DNA of 64,000 bases from Rhea pennata (lineage: Eukaryota > Chordata > Aves > Rheiformes > Rheidae): positions 160,795,801-160,859,800 of the forward strand of contig NC_084663.1 in NCBI RefSeq assembly GCF_028389875.1. Reading direction: 5' to 3'. The notes beneath the pieces were generated by a model. That model did no database searches. It was not told where the DNA came from and worked only from the letters and a program-made list of their open reading frames with translations. The translations under genes and the position numbers were made by a program. Of the stretch, positions 50,475 through 61,635 are shown piece after piece; the first letter of the stretch is position 1, and each line of letters opens with the position of its first letter.

Positions 50475-51279
50475 GGAAGAGTTAAGGAGAACAAATTATG
50501 CGTGACCGGTAAGCTCAAATTCATTCACGTGAAGATGGCAAATATTGAAAGCGTCATATGGAGATAAAACAACAGGACAGTTATGCAATCACTTTAAAAG
50601 TTATATTTGCTAAATAATTTGAGCCTGATTCATCATCACGTTATGCAGGATAGAACTGCTTGTATTTCCAGGTTCACATCTCTTATAAGGATAAGAAAGT
50701 AAACAGTAGCTTCGAATGAGCAATACTTCTAGATGTGAAATTACGTTCAGTGTTGGAAAACATTCAAGTTCTTTTCAGCTTCATCTAAACATTTTCTTCT
50801 CAGGATAACTTCCCTACCTGTTCACCTAAGTTTGCAAATATTTAATTTAAAATCAAATCTGGAATGCTTATGCTTTTGAAAGTGTTTTCTTCTTCACAGG
50901 GAAAGAGAAGCATGAAAATAGAGAAATAATCAAGGCTTTGAAACAACCTGACAGTAAACAGCACAATTAGCTCATGAATCAAAAACCTAGGGAAGGAGGA
51001 GAGAAAAAAAAATCATAAACCCTGGCTCTGCATGAAGTATCCACGAAGGCACATGTGCTTCTCCACCTTCCAAAGCAGAGGGGACTTCTGCCAGCCCTTT
51101 CTGGAAGAGCTGCCTTTGACCACAGTAAAGGTTGACCTTTCTTCTGGTTTATTACCTGGATGTTTGGGGGCCTTAAAATGCCTCAGGTCACATGGAAGGG
51201 TGGGTATTTTTGCAAACATTATGCAGACAGGATAAGTGTTTTGACATCCTTCCTAGGATTTTTCATTCCTCTGATTCTC
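50475..51279. other. Intergenic DNA beside the CR1 insertion
   Basis: No recognisable gene or repeat. Confidence 0.5.
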
Positions 51280-52180
51280 AGGACCAGTCATGACCCTCAG
51301 GACCAGGCACAGGAGGATTGTCTGGTGGAGCCATGCAATGCTCTTCTCTAGCAAAGGCCTCCTCCAGCTAGGGTGGCCTCAGCACCTGCAAGGGAGCATG
51401 TGGCAGAGCTTCCATTTCACAGTCTCTCTGGAGCTCGTGTTTAGGACAGCAACCGCTGGGTCAGAGTCCACAGACCCAAGATGGGTGATGCTGCCCACAC
51501 AGAGGGGCGCCTGCTTATCCCCAAGCACTCAACCCTGTGCCTCTGCCAAGAACTTCCCCGAGGGAGAGGCAGCTGGTCCTCCAAAGGGAGCTCCCAACCA
51601 TGGAGCAGAGGGCAGAGATTTGGGTCTGCTCCCAGCTTCTGGCACCTGCCAAGCTCTTATCAGAGCAACTGCTGCCAATTAAAACCCTTCTGGCCCTCCC
51701 TCTTTCCCCAGTCTCCCACCTCTCCTATCCCATGCATAAGGACCAAGGGAGCAAGTATTTCTCAGTGTAGACACTGCTTCTCTATGCACCTTTATTCCTG
51801 CTCTGCCTCCCTCACCATGGGCTGGAAACGCCCCAAACAAACCACTGCAGCCAAACCAAACAGGTTGCAGGCAGTCCCAGCCGATCTGGCCAGCAACACA
51901 GGGCAAGTCCCCACATCCCATGCCAGTGGCGGAGTCCAGACAGGGGAAGGGCAGCCACTGGCACGGCCCCGCTGGGGGGGATTTGACACAGAGCCTTTTG
52001 GAGGGTCAGAGCCACTCTCGCCCCGTGGCACGGCACCGGCGCTGCCTTCACCCAGCGAAGCCCTGGGGATGGAGGGAGAGAGCGCCAGCAGTTCGTCTGC
52101 TAACTTCCCTGATGCTCTCGCTGCACAAACCTGTCATATGTAAAAGCAAACTCGCTGCCAGCCAGAGTGGGATCTTTTAG
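51280..52180. other. GC-rich interval with a 220-codon + frame, unrecognised
   Basis: GC-rich DNA that carries overlapping frames in several phases on both strands, as expected when stops are rare. The longest, 51481-52143 (+), gives 220 residues rich in S, P, G and Q with no domain, signal peptide or family resemblance. The simplest reading is a chance frame. The interval is about 3 kb ahead of the OXGR1 coding exon, so a non-coding first exon or promoter for OXGR1 could lie here; nothing proves it. Confidence 0.25.
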
Positions 52181-52499
52181 GCTCCAGCTATGAAGAGGAC
52201 AGGAGAGATCACAAAGGATTTACAGGTAAAATGCACATTTTGTTTTAAAGGTCTCAACCTGGAGGCAGGGTGAAGTAGAGAGAGAGGAGCAAAGGGTTAA
52301 AAGATGCTGAAAGCATAGAACAAATTAAACTTATCTGGGATGCATCCAGTACTCAAACCCACATACTGTTTCTGCATGGAGATACCTCATTGAATGATAA
52401 AGGGTGAGGGGAGGAGGGCTCACATCTTCCGCTTTAAATATATCATTTGCATTTCTTAAGTCTGAGCCAGTGCAAGAGTCAAACACTGCAAGCCAAGTC

Positions 52500-52970
52500 C
52501 TATCTAATTTACTCAGCAACATATCTGTGTGAAATATAGTCCAATTACAGGCATTAGGTTACTTTGCCATGGGTGCAGCCATTTGGCTTTTATTTCCAGC
52601 AGGCTCTAATTAAATTATCACAATGCAGGAGCAGACAAGTTTCCCCTATACGTGACTGCAATTAAAGACAAGCAATCCCAGCATTTTTTAAAGTGACTCC
52701 AATCAATTGGTTACAGTAAAGCATACCACGTAATAGAGCAGTGACTCTACCATTAAGACTGAAAAAGGGTTTCTATTTCAATAACCTAGTTCCCTTTTAT
52801 TATGAGTTCTGCTCTTGGATAATTTATTTAAAGTTCATTATATGTCTACAACATACATCATTTGCCCTCCACTTGGGCTGCGTAAGTCCCATTACAGCCA
52901 ATTACTTAGTGTGATAAAATCTGCCTCAGTACAAACTTGCTTAATTAGATCTAAGTTTTGTTTAAGTTAT
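52500..52970. promoter_or_regulatory. Candidate conserved enhancer-like element upstream of OXGR1
   Basis: Non-repetitive and AT-rich, with many homeodomain-type cores: CTCTAATTAAATTATC (~52604), GCAATTAAAG (~52659), CCAATTACTTAG (~52898), CTTAATTAGATC (~52940). It also has CCAAT/ATTGG strings such as CCAATCAATTGG (52698-52709). This clustering is typical of vertebrate conserved non-coding elements, but conservation cannot be seen from one genome. Confidence 0.25.
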
Positions 52971-55098
52971 ATTTGTAATTCAGACAACAAAATATTAAGG
53001 CCAACAGCAAAGACTTGCTGTCGCCTCTCTGTGGCCACTATGGCAACCTGTTACATTGCACGTGGGGCAGAACTTCAGACCTGAGACACCCAAATCCATG
53101 TGCTTTTCCTGCGACACTAGTCTCCGCTTTGGATTTTTTTTGGGCAACTCCAGGTGTGCAGTAGCCTGGCCTGGAAGGTGGTCTCATGTTCCCAGAAGTT
53201 CACACATACCGTGGGACACCATGCCAATAGCAAAGGGAACAGCTCTCAAAGACTGTGACAGCCAGTAGGGATGGCAGTGGCTGAGTGCCACTGCCGTGCT
53301 CTTCAGCGGTCGGAGGGGTTTGCTACAGTCCCTACAGGTTTGCTGTGGCAGCACACTGGGAGGCAGGAAAAAGGTCTGGTAACCAAATAAGGGTCCTGCA
53401 GAACCGCCAAGAACAGTGCCCTACCACATGAAGTGGTATCCAGATGTGCTCTTTAATGGCTGTGCACTGTAAACACTGCGGTGTGTGCAGTGCTGGGTGT
53501 TTCCGGGGGCAGACAGCACGTTGTGACCTCTACTGCCAGATGGGGCCTTTGCTAGGTAGCTGGTTAAACATTAGCCAAATCAGTGGCTCTGGGTTTGTTT
53601 GAGGAGGATGCTGTAATTGCATGACTTCAAATCTGCTTTCCTCTGCAGATCACCCTCTCTTTCCCCTAGTCAAACTGTATCCCTCTGCTGCTGTGAAATA
53701 GCAGGCACCAGACAGCACGGACATTTCCCAGGCTGTCTTGTCTTCCTCACGTTGCTAGGTGGGATAGGGATGCTAGCTTGGGAAATGCTGCACGCTTGCA
53801 GCCAAGACACAGCTTTATACAAACCATCTCCTCTGTTCTCAACCATGAAAAGGGATTTGAACCTGTTCAGCTTTTGAAAACAAATGGCAGTATTTAGTAT
53901 ATGTCTCCTCAAGCTCCAGCAGCAGAATTTTGTTTTAGGCATGTTCCAGCCAAACGTTCTACACAAATTTGCAACCTGGCTCTGTGAGATTTCACAAGTG
54001 AATGAAGGAAGAAGCAACATTAAGAAAAAAAAAAAAAAAAAAAGGAAGATCAGCATCATATAAGAAATGGAAGAGGTGATTCAGTATGGGGCAATTTAAG
54101 AGATCCAGAGATCCAGGCCATAGTAATCTGTGGTAGGGCATTGTCTCATAAGAGGTAGCATCCCTCACAAAATAATTACACTGGAAGTTTATTCTCTTTT
54201 TTTCCATCAAAGAGGCTGCTCCACTTGAAAAGAAAGAAGGCATTCACACAAGTGCATTTACTGGATGCAACATTAGCAGTTATTTACTAGCAGTTTCAGT
54301 GCCCCTGTATTTTCTACTGGACAGTTTTCAACTCTTCATTTTTCCTTAATTTCATGAATACTGCTCAAGTTGCATGTTGCATCTCAAGAATGGCTGCTTT
54401 GCAAAGTTGGATAAATTTATTCTGGCATTTCAAAAAGAATCTCCTATCTAAGCAAAACTATTCAAAAATTTTACAGGGATAGAAATTTACATAGCAGCTA
54501 ATGGCAAGTCTAAACATAACTTATTTCTTTCAACATTATTCTTGTTAACAAATTAAAAGAATTAAATATCCCTGTATCAGTTGTTTTCAAGAAGGAGAGA
54601 AAAAATGTTAATCAACTCCAGTACCATAAAGAATATGAAATCATTTCAACATCTGCACTGTTTTCCAGTTAATTAGCAGAAGATGTGAATAGTTTTACAA
54701 ACCAGTAACATTCCGAACATTTCTCTTTACACTTTTGGTGAATAGCAGAACACAACTAGTCTATCCTTCTGCTCCACTTTGTCCTTGATAAGAGCGGAAG
54801 ATGAACTTTGTATACTGGGCAGCACACTTCACACACTGTGGTGTTGGAAATTCATTACATTTCAGCTGGAGAGTGCTTGAGTAGACTCTTTCCAGAAAAA
54901 AAATATTTTAAAATATATCTATCTATGTAGAGATATGAATAAAAGGCTACTAGATCAGGATCAATCCTCACCAAAATAACAAGGCTTCTTCTTATCCAAC
55001 AAAGGCACTTTAACAGTGACTCTGATGGGAAGTTGAAAGGAAAGATCTGGCTACTAGAAGGTTTTTCTGTCAATAAAAATCCTTTATAGGGCAATGTG
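52971..55098. other. Upstream/intronic DNA of OXGR1
   Basis: Probably intron ahead of the OXGR1 coding exon. It contains an A-run at 54025-54043 and a weak CTCF-like string near 53534-53545. The 129-codon minus-strand frame (53670-54059) starts in poly(F) from that A-run and is an artefact. Confidence 0.5.
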
Positions 55099-55126
55099 GC
55101 TTAACCCATTTGCTTTTATCTGTCAG
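55099..55126 (+). other. OXGR1: Splice acceptor of the OXGR1 coding exon
   Basis: A branch-point-like TTAAC (A at 55104) lies about 22 nt before a TTTTATC-type pyrimidine run ending in CAG at 55124-55126. Mammalian OXGR1 has non-coding 5' exons and an intron-free coding region, so an acceptor just ahead of the ORF fits. It predicts upstream exon(s) that cannot be located by eye. Confidence 0.6.
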
Positions 55127-56204
55127 TGAACACTAAATGTTTGTCTCTTCCTTAAGCGTTAAGGAAAAAAGCATGAACACAAGTGAAGAAGACTTAACCA
55201 AGCCTGCCACCTGGCAAAACTCTGAGGGTGATTTCCCCAACTGCACTGATGTGGAAGCCATCCTGAAGACTTTGTATCTCCCCATTATGTACAGCATCAT
55301 CTTCCTGGTGGGCTTCCCAGGAAACGTCATTGCGATTTGTGTTTACAGTTTCAAAATGAGGCCTTGGAAGAGCAGCACCATCATCATGCTGAACCTGGCC
55401 CTCACAGACCTGCTCTACTTAAGCAGCCTTCCCTTCCTGATACACTACTATGCCAGCGGGGAGCACTGGATCTTTGGCGAATTCATGTGCAAGTTCATCC
55501 GCTTTGGTTTCCATTTTAACTTGTACAGCAGTATCCTCTTCCTCACCTGTTTCAGCATCTTCTGGTACTTGGTGATTGTCCACCCTATGAAATTCTTTCA
55601 CGTCCAGAAGAGACGGTGGACTGTAGTGGCTTGCTCTGCAGTTTGGGTGATCTCACTGGCAGCTGTCAGTCCTGTCAACTTCTTGATCTCTTCAAAAGTG
55701 GAGCAAAGCAGATTTTTATGCCTTGACCTCACCAGCTCTGAAAATGTTGGCACCATCAGGTGGTATAACTGGCTTCTGACTGGACTGGCCTTTCTCTTGC
55801 CCTTGCTGACGGTGACGCTGTGCTACGCACTCATTATTTATACCTTGGCTAAGGGGCCCCACACGCAGGCTTGTTACAAACAAAAGGCTCGCAGACTTGC
55901 CATCATCCTCTTGGTGGTCTTCTATGTGTGCTTCCTCCCGTTCCATGTCTTTCGGGCAGCTCGGATTGACCTACGATTGTGTCCAGTCAATTGTCACATG
56001 GAGAAGCCAGTCCACTCTGCCTATATCATCTCTAGGCCACTGGCTGCACTCAACACCTGTGGTAACCTATTACTTTATGTCGTAATTGGACGTAACTTCC
56101 AGCAAGCCATCCTCTCTCTTTCAATATGTAAGTGGAGCAGATACATTCAGCAGGCTGGGAGCAACAGTGATGTGAACAAGTCGGGAATCACACTGAAGTT
56201 ATGA
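55127..56204 (+). CDS. OXGR1: 2-oxoglutarate receptor 1 (OXGR1/GPR99), single coding exon
   Basis: Class A GPCR of the P2Y-like subgroup; in mammals the plasma-membrane receptor for extracellular 2-oxoglutarate, also reported for leukotriene E4. I prefer the ATG at 55173 (343 aa; human 337) over 55137: it has A at -3, and it places the N-glycosylation motif NCTD (N23) at the same distance from Met1 as in the human protein, as I recall that sequence. The ATG at 55137 has T at -3. An acceptor (branch-like TTAAC, pyrimidine tract, CAG at 55124-55126) opens the exon. From Met 55173: TM1 ~35-58 with GN at 50-51; TM2 ~68-91 with NLALTD (D79); TM3 ~104-132 with C106, R110, H114; TM4 ~151-171 (W158); ECL2 C183, the likely partner of C106; TM5 ~198-224 (P210); TM6 ~240-262, CFLP (P256), then R261/R264; TM7 ~283-306, R288 and GNLLLY. 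The stretch KMRPWKSSTIIMLNLA is diagnostic. Odd: residues 130-132 read FWY instead of FRY. The reading frame is otherwise intact. Confidence 0.95.
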
Positions 56205-56423
56205 AAGAATCCCTTCAAGAAAATTACATCAGCAACAAACAGATATGGGACTGCTTTGGTATTGTAACCTCCTACCCAGGCAGGTGTAGTGATGTGGTAG
56301 CAAGAATTCCATCCGGCTTCTCCCTCTCTTTGCAATACAGCATTTGTCAAAATGCTAAGTCTCAGGAGCAGGTTTATATATACCCCTTTCAACAAACAAA
56401 CAACAAAAGAAAAGGAAATTAAA
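56205..56423 (+). other. OXGR1: Probable OXGR1 3'UTR with ATTAAA polyadenylation hexamer
   Basis: The first polyadenylation-like hexamer after the stop codon is ATTAAA at 56418-56423. A canonical AATAAA follows at 57260-57265, but it lies inside an old LINE copy. Either could end the transcript; the 3' end is therefore approximate. Confidence 0.4.
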
Positions 56424-56694
56424 AGATTGTAAGCCATCTGGAAGGTAGAATTTAAAATTATCCAATCAGCCTGTTTCCAAAGATGCTTGGGAAATGTAGG
56501 AATCTTCTTGCTTCAGGCCTTGTAGTTGATTAGTGAAACTCAGAGGGCCGAGTTCTGACACAAGAACAACTTCCATTAATTTCCCTGTTGTCACTAATGC
56601 AGTGCCTTGTTTATTATAGCTAGAGTTAAACACAGCAGGTTGTCATGGCTACTGAAACCACTGAATTACATACTGAGAGAGCACCTAGGTAAAT

Positions 56695-57730
56695 GAGGTG
56701 TTTTCAGATTAGATGGACCCGACGAACTTCAGCATAAGGCACTTAATGACGAAATCTCAGAGCAGGTGTTGGGAAGGATGAGAGAGGAGTGCCAGAGGAG
56801 GACAAACGTAGTGAATAGCCCTAAAAAAGAGATGGATGAGGAATTAAAAAACAAGCAGATTAATGTCCATTTCAGAAAAATAGTAGAACAAATTATCAGA
56901 CAGTCTGTAGAAAATGAGTACAGGTGAGTAACAGAATGTATGGATTTATCAGATATGTACAATCCTAAATCAATCTGATTTCTCACTACAATAACCTACC
57001 AGGCCTTGTATGTGAAGAAAAAGAAGAAAATGTCATATAACTGACTCCAGAAAGAGTTTTCTGAGACTCTGTCTGGGATAATATTCTTGTGTATATGCTA
57101 AGGAGACAGTCTACTGCTTTATTTGATTAGAGAGCAGTGCTCAAAGGGGATATATTAGTGACTTACCGTCAAAGTAGAGGGAGCCACTGAGTGGGGTTTT
57201 GATCAGTCTGTCCTGGGTTCAGGGCTATCTAGTGTTTTCGTTAACAAATTGGATGATGAAATAAAATGTGATTATTATATTTGCAGATGACAGGAAAGTG
57301 AGATGACAAAATTCGGTTGACAAATTGGAGCTATGGTTTGAAAAAGAACATGATGCTATTTGACAGTGACAGATACAAAGTACTGTATTAAGGTAGAAAT
57401 AATGAACTGTACAAACACAGAAGGAGAAAAAGAACACTTGGGTAGCAGTTCTGCAGGGAAAGATCTGGGGTTATAGTGACTCACAGGTTGGACAGGAGCC
57501 TGTCATTTCGGTGAGCTGGCAGTGTCTGCTGCAGCAAAAAAGGCAAATGCCATGCTGGGATGTAGAAATAAGAATATAATGTACAAGATGTGTGAAGGAG
57601 TCCTTATACCCTTCTCAGCATTGTTAATTTCTCAGCAGGAGAACTGTGCCCATCTTTGGAGGCTGTCCTTCAAGGGAGACATGGATGAGAGGACAGGGAA
57701 AAGAGCCCTCAGAGAAATCACCAAAGAGGA
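56695..57730 (+). mobile_element. Ancient CR1/L3-type LINE relic just downstream of OXGR1
   Basis: Collinear with the reverse-transcriptase half of old amniote CR1/L3 ORF2. The part before the RT core has GAACTTCAGCATAAGGCAC and GAAATCTCAGAGCAGG. The middle has GAACAAATTATCAGACAGTC and GTATGGATTTATCAG, then the RT core remnant with TTTGCAGATGACAGGAAAG. The thumb segment has AAAAAAGGCAAATGCCATGC and translates as ANAMLGCRNKNIMYK. Internal deletions and stops show it is dead. It has the same orientation as OXGR1 and begins about 270 bp past the ATTAAA signal, so it may be included in longer 3'UTR forms. Confidence 0.8.
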
Positions 57731-58205
57731 AGGCAACTGGGGACGTTAATCCAGACATGGGGAGACATAACAATTACCTCCATATGTGTAAGAGGGAGGG
57801 AATATACTGGCTTCCTGCCTGCTAGCAGTGCGTGCAGTCCCTGGGAACGTTCCTGGCACTGGCCTCACCCCGCCATCCTGCAATGGTGTTCGAGCAGCCT
57901 CAGGCAATGCTCCTAGCCAGTGCCAGCCAGGCAAACCCCTGGGGCATGCCCCACGTCAGGACTGCTCCCCATAGGCAGTCCCCATCTAGGCAATGCTACC
58001 TGAGTACTGTGTGTAAGTAGGTCAAGCAACAACACTATAATATTTTAAGATGCCTTGTGAATATTTAAAATACTTTATTTGATAAATCTTCAAATGCAGC
58101 AACATCTTTCAAAAGCAGTATTACAGGCATTTTGACTTGCTTTCTATTCTCAATTGTCCTTTTCTGTATTTGAAAATGTTGTCAAAGCCTGAACTTTGCA
58201 GGTTG

Positions 58206-58218
58206 CCACTAGATGGTG
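58206..58218 (+). promoter_or_regulatory. CTCF-like motif
   Basis: CCACTAGATGGTG matches the CTCF core (CCACNAGRTGGCR form) with one mismatch, in forward orientation, about 2 kb beyond the OXGR1 stop codon. Confidence 0.35.
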
Positions 58219-59642
58219 ATGGCTCATGGTACCTGGCAATAGGAAAGCTACCTGGTTTCACATATGCATGTGTGATTCAACTCCACAAGTTACATGACTA
58301 CCTAAGATGATTCGCATGAGATAAATCTTTTCTGACATGGATTCATACTATCCAGTGTGGACAAATAGTGCAAACACACTGCACATAAGTAAAAGCATAA
58401 AATGTGTCTACTACTTACTCATATAGATCTGAAGCCTCAGCATAGGTTAAAAAACATTCCTTTCTCAGAGCAAAGACAGCCACAGCATTTTTAAATCTTG
58501 TCCTCAGTTCTTCCTTCTCAGTTCCAAGAAGAGCTTATCACACATGAACAGAAGCTCTTAAATACTACAAATACAATATAAAATGGAACAGCTAAAGGTA
58601 AAAAGTGTGAAATGGAAGTGTTCAAGGCATTCTGTCTCCGCCTGCAACAAGAGTAATAGTCTCATGATTTTGGTGACCTGGAGAGGGACTTCCTTTTCTC
58701 CTTCTCCTCTCCTTCCCGAGCAGAACTGTTGTTTGGTTGTCCTTCTCCAGCTCACCTACCCTTCCACTACCTGTCTTCAATTAGCTTGAGCTAACCCAGC
58801 TGATTCTAAAGTGCCAAAATAGATTAGGAAATGGTCTCGGGAACTGTGGTTTGTTGGTGGGGCAATAATCTTCACCAGAAGGTCAGTCACTTCTTCCACT
58901 AGCATGGCTGAACGTGGAAAAGGACAAAAGTTCCAACCTTCATGTGTCCATTTTCAAGGAAATCAGGGGCTGCTCAGGTGCTTTGCGTGACTAAGAGCTC
59001 ACTATCTCATGTGACTCATGCTTTTTATCTGCTGGGAAGGGTGAAATCTCCATAGTTTTCCTTTTTCAGCAGTTTTAAGTTTACTGCTGAAACAAGGGTA
59101 AGTGCTTCAACTGCAGTAAACAGGAGACACTTCCCAAGCTCTGTGACAGCATAGCTACATAAATAACTACTCTGTTGCAGGCTAATTCACTGCATAGTTA
59201 TGCTCCAGTGACCAAGCTTCTGCTAAGTCTAGTATGTTTGTTTACAAGACATTCATGCTAACTCAAGTACATACCAACAAGCTGCTCTCTGCATAGGTCC
59301 ACAGAGAAGCCAAAACAACTTTGCAAGAACTCAGAGGACCCTCCTAGTAACCAACCTCACAGACAGAAAAAACACTGACTGAAAAATGACTGAAAAAAAC
59401 ATGTTCTGAATCTAAAAAATTGCAAAATCCATCCTAATCCTCGAGCCTCGAGCTGTTTTTCACGTACTTCTAGTGCTTTGTTTCTAGAGAGTGTACAGCA
59501 TATAGTACCAAAATAATGTGGTAAGCAGCTAGAAAAGAGATACAGTGAAACAGTCTGAGAATGGGCCACTGTGGCAAGTTTTGTATGTTGTGAGCTAAGA
59601 CTACATTTCTAGCCCGATATAATGCTACTCACAGTCAGGGTG

Positions 59643-59679
59643 TTGCTATTATCTGTACAGTTTAACTGTACAGTAGCAA
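59643..59679. repeat. Near-perfect hairpin palindrome
   Basis: CTGTACAGTT (59653-59662) and AACTGTACAG (59664-59673) are exact inverted copies around a single T. They are extended by TTGCTA (59643-59648) pairing with TAGCAA (59674-59679) after a 4-nt bulge. There are 16 paired positions in 37 nt. It could be a cruciform site, a fragment of a palindromic transposon or a small foldback; the one-base loop argues against a classical miRNA precursor. Confidence 0.8.
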
Positions 59680-61514
59680 TCTGCTATATGAAATGGATGG
59701 TAGTGCCAGCTCACCCTTGAGTAATTTAGGCTTCAGAAAGATGTTACCATTTGGGGGATAAGGCTAAAGTAGCAGAATAAACTTTGAAAGGCTGCTTCCA
59801 TCTGTCAGTATTTTGTACTCTGAAAATGCAGGTTGAGTGAACCGAAACTTAAAAATAACAAACGACAAATGAACACATTGCCGTTTAGCTCCCACCAGCC
59901 AGAAATGTTCATTTGCCTTTCCCTGCCAGCAGAAAAGTGATGTAAAAGAAAATACTTTGTATATTCTCTTACAGCTCCCCTATGTTCTCTGAAAGCAGAG
60001 TCATTCAGTGGTGTCAACAGATGTAACTTTAAAGGCCACACAATTAAGTCCAGGAGGGGGAAAAGAAGTTTGCCCTAAAGAAGGCATATTTCAAGGCTTA
60101 TTTTCTGAGTAGTAACTGGAAAAGAGTGGTCCTTCTAAGTGAAGTGTTTTCCTTATTTGATCCCTTAGACTACCAGGCTCTGCAGTGGAGAACACAGTGA
60201 ATCAGACAACTTCTAGAGCAGATGAGAAGATACATTCCTGCTTTTAGTCAGAGTTGTACTCCAGGACTCAGGAGGAGAAAAAGTGAAGTTGATAAACACT
60301 GAGCTGAGAGCCTTTCAAAAATAAAAATTAAATACACTGAGTTTTTTTGAAACACATGGAAGGAACATGAGTTTTCTAGGCTGCTGCAGCAAATGTAATG
60401 CAGAGTATGTTTGCTTCATCATGTCTAGAATCTTAAAAGGCGTTTGAACCAAAAGGTATTTTGTCTTCTAAGATCTCTCCTTAGTTTCTTTGCTCCCAAC
60501 AATGGCTGATGTTTCTGATATCTAAAACAAAAAGAGAGTTGATTACATGAAAGCTATAGTATCAGTGATGCTATCCAGTCCTATGAGGAAAACAAAAGTT
60601 CTGAGCTTCCTTTTATTTTAAAAAAGGAAAGGTATGCTTTTCAATATTTATAATTCTTCTGTAATCAAGTGATTTTACTGATTTCCTTTTATTTTGTAAA
60701 AGAGGGAAAGAATCTAAGGTGAAGAAGAAAGAAATACATCTTCGGGAGCAGACAGGCAATGCAGCACTGAATCCTAATAAAACAAGGTAGAAGGTACAAT
60801 TTTGTAAATGGATCCATGACAGGGTATTTTGGTATTACCACAGGAGTACCCTGTGGTATTCTCCCTGCCTTGCCCTGCATTTCAAGGACTTTCATGGTGC
60901 CAGCCACTATACAAAACGATGACCTGGACCTGCAGCTAACCTGGCTCAGAAACACCTTCTCTGGGGTGCTCCAAAAGGTGTCCAAGGTAGAGAGATCCTC
61001 CCACTCTGCTCTTGTTACAGTTCTGCTCATAGACATCTCTGAAATGTCAGTCATATTTATGGAAATAAATGTTACGCAGCTTAGCAGCGTTACTGTTAGT
61101 CGTGACTAGGTGCACAGAGAATAGCACATACACTTTCCATAGTACAGTTATATTGGTAAGTTCAAGGCTGGAGGAAAAAGGAGGTGGTTTGGCACTGAGT
61201 AAGGTGGCATTTTGAGGGTATCTATTTCAAGCCGCAAATGATCCCTATGGGGTGATTTTCCACTGAGTGACCCAGGCTGGCACAATCATTTATGGTCATA
61301 GCAATAATGAAGAGGACCTAGCAGAGAGAGACATACAAATTTACTGTGCACCAAATTAAAACAATAAATCTCTCTGAAATTTTCCTCTTCCTTTCACTTC
61401 ATGATGCTTTTTTATCACTGGGAAGTTATTTTAACAGACAAGATGACAGCACCTGCCTACAGGAGTTTTCTCACATTTACCTTTCTGTTAGTAAGCTGCT
61501 TGGAGATACTTATG

Positions 61515-61635
61515 TATTTCACCCCTATTTTACGGGTGATGAAACTGAGGCACAGTGGAGTTAAGTGACTTGCCTCTGGTCACGAAGCAAATCAGCAACC
61601 AAGCAGGAAAGAGATGGGTTCCCAGCCCAGAGCTT
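61515..61635 (-). mobile_element. MIR-like (CORE-SINE) relic
   Basis: The segment with CCCCTATTTTACGGGTGATG, AAACTGAGGCACAG, AAGTGACTTGCC and GGTCACGAAGCAAATCAGCA is the reverse complement of the classic MIR core and 3' half. Such copies are rare and very old in bird genomes. A 72-codon frame (61346-61564) runs into it by chance. Confidence 0.75.

Larger units (their letters stand above)
57731..61514. other. Intergenic DNA downstream of OXGR1
   Basis: Contains the 59.6-kb palindrome and a CTCF-like motif. Overlapping frames at 60689-61109 (121 aa on -, 97 aa on +) are unrecognised; the interval is slightly GC-richer than its flanks and could be an old repeat. Confidence 0.45.

Noticed and set aside
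53670..54059. 129-codon minus-strand frame with a hydrophobic start
   Set aside because: The apparent signal-like F-rich start is the translation of a poly(A) run at 54025-54043.
55337..55946. Frames on both strands inside OXGR1
   Set aside because: Shadows of the true + strand frame.
60689..61109. Overlapping 121-codon (-) and 97-codon (+) frames
   Set aside because: No family resemblance on either strand; possibly part of an old repeat but not assignable.
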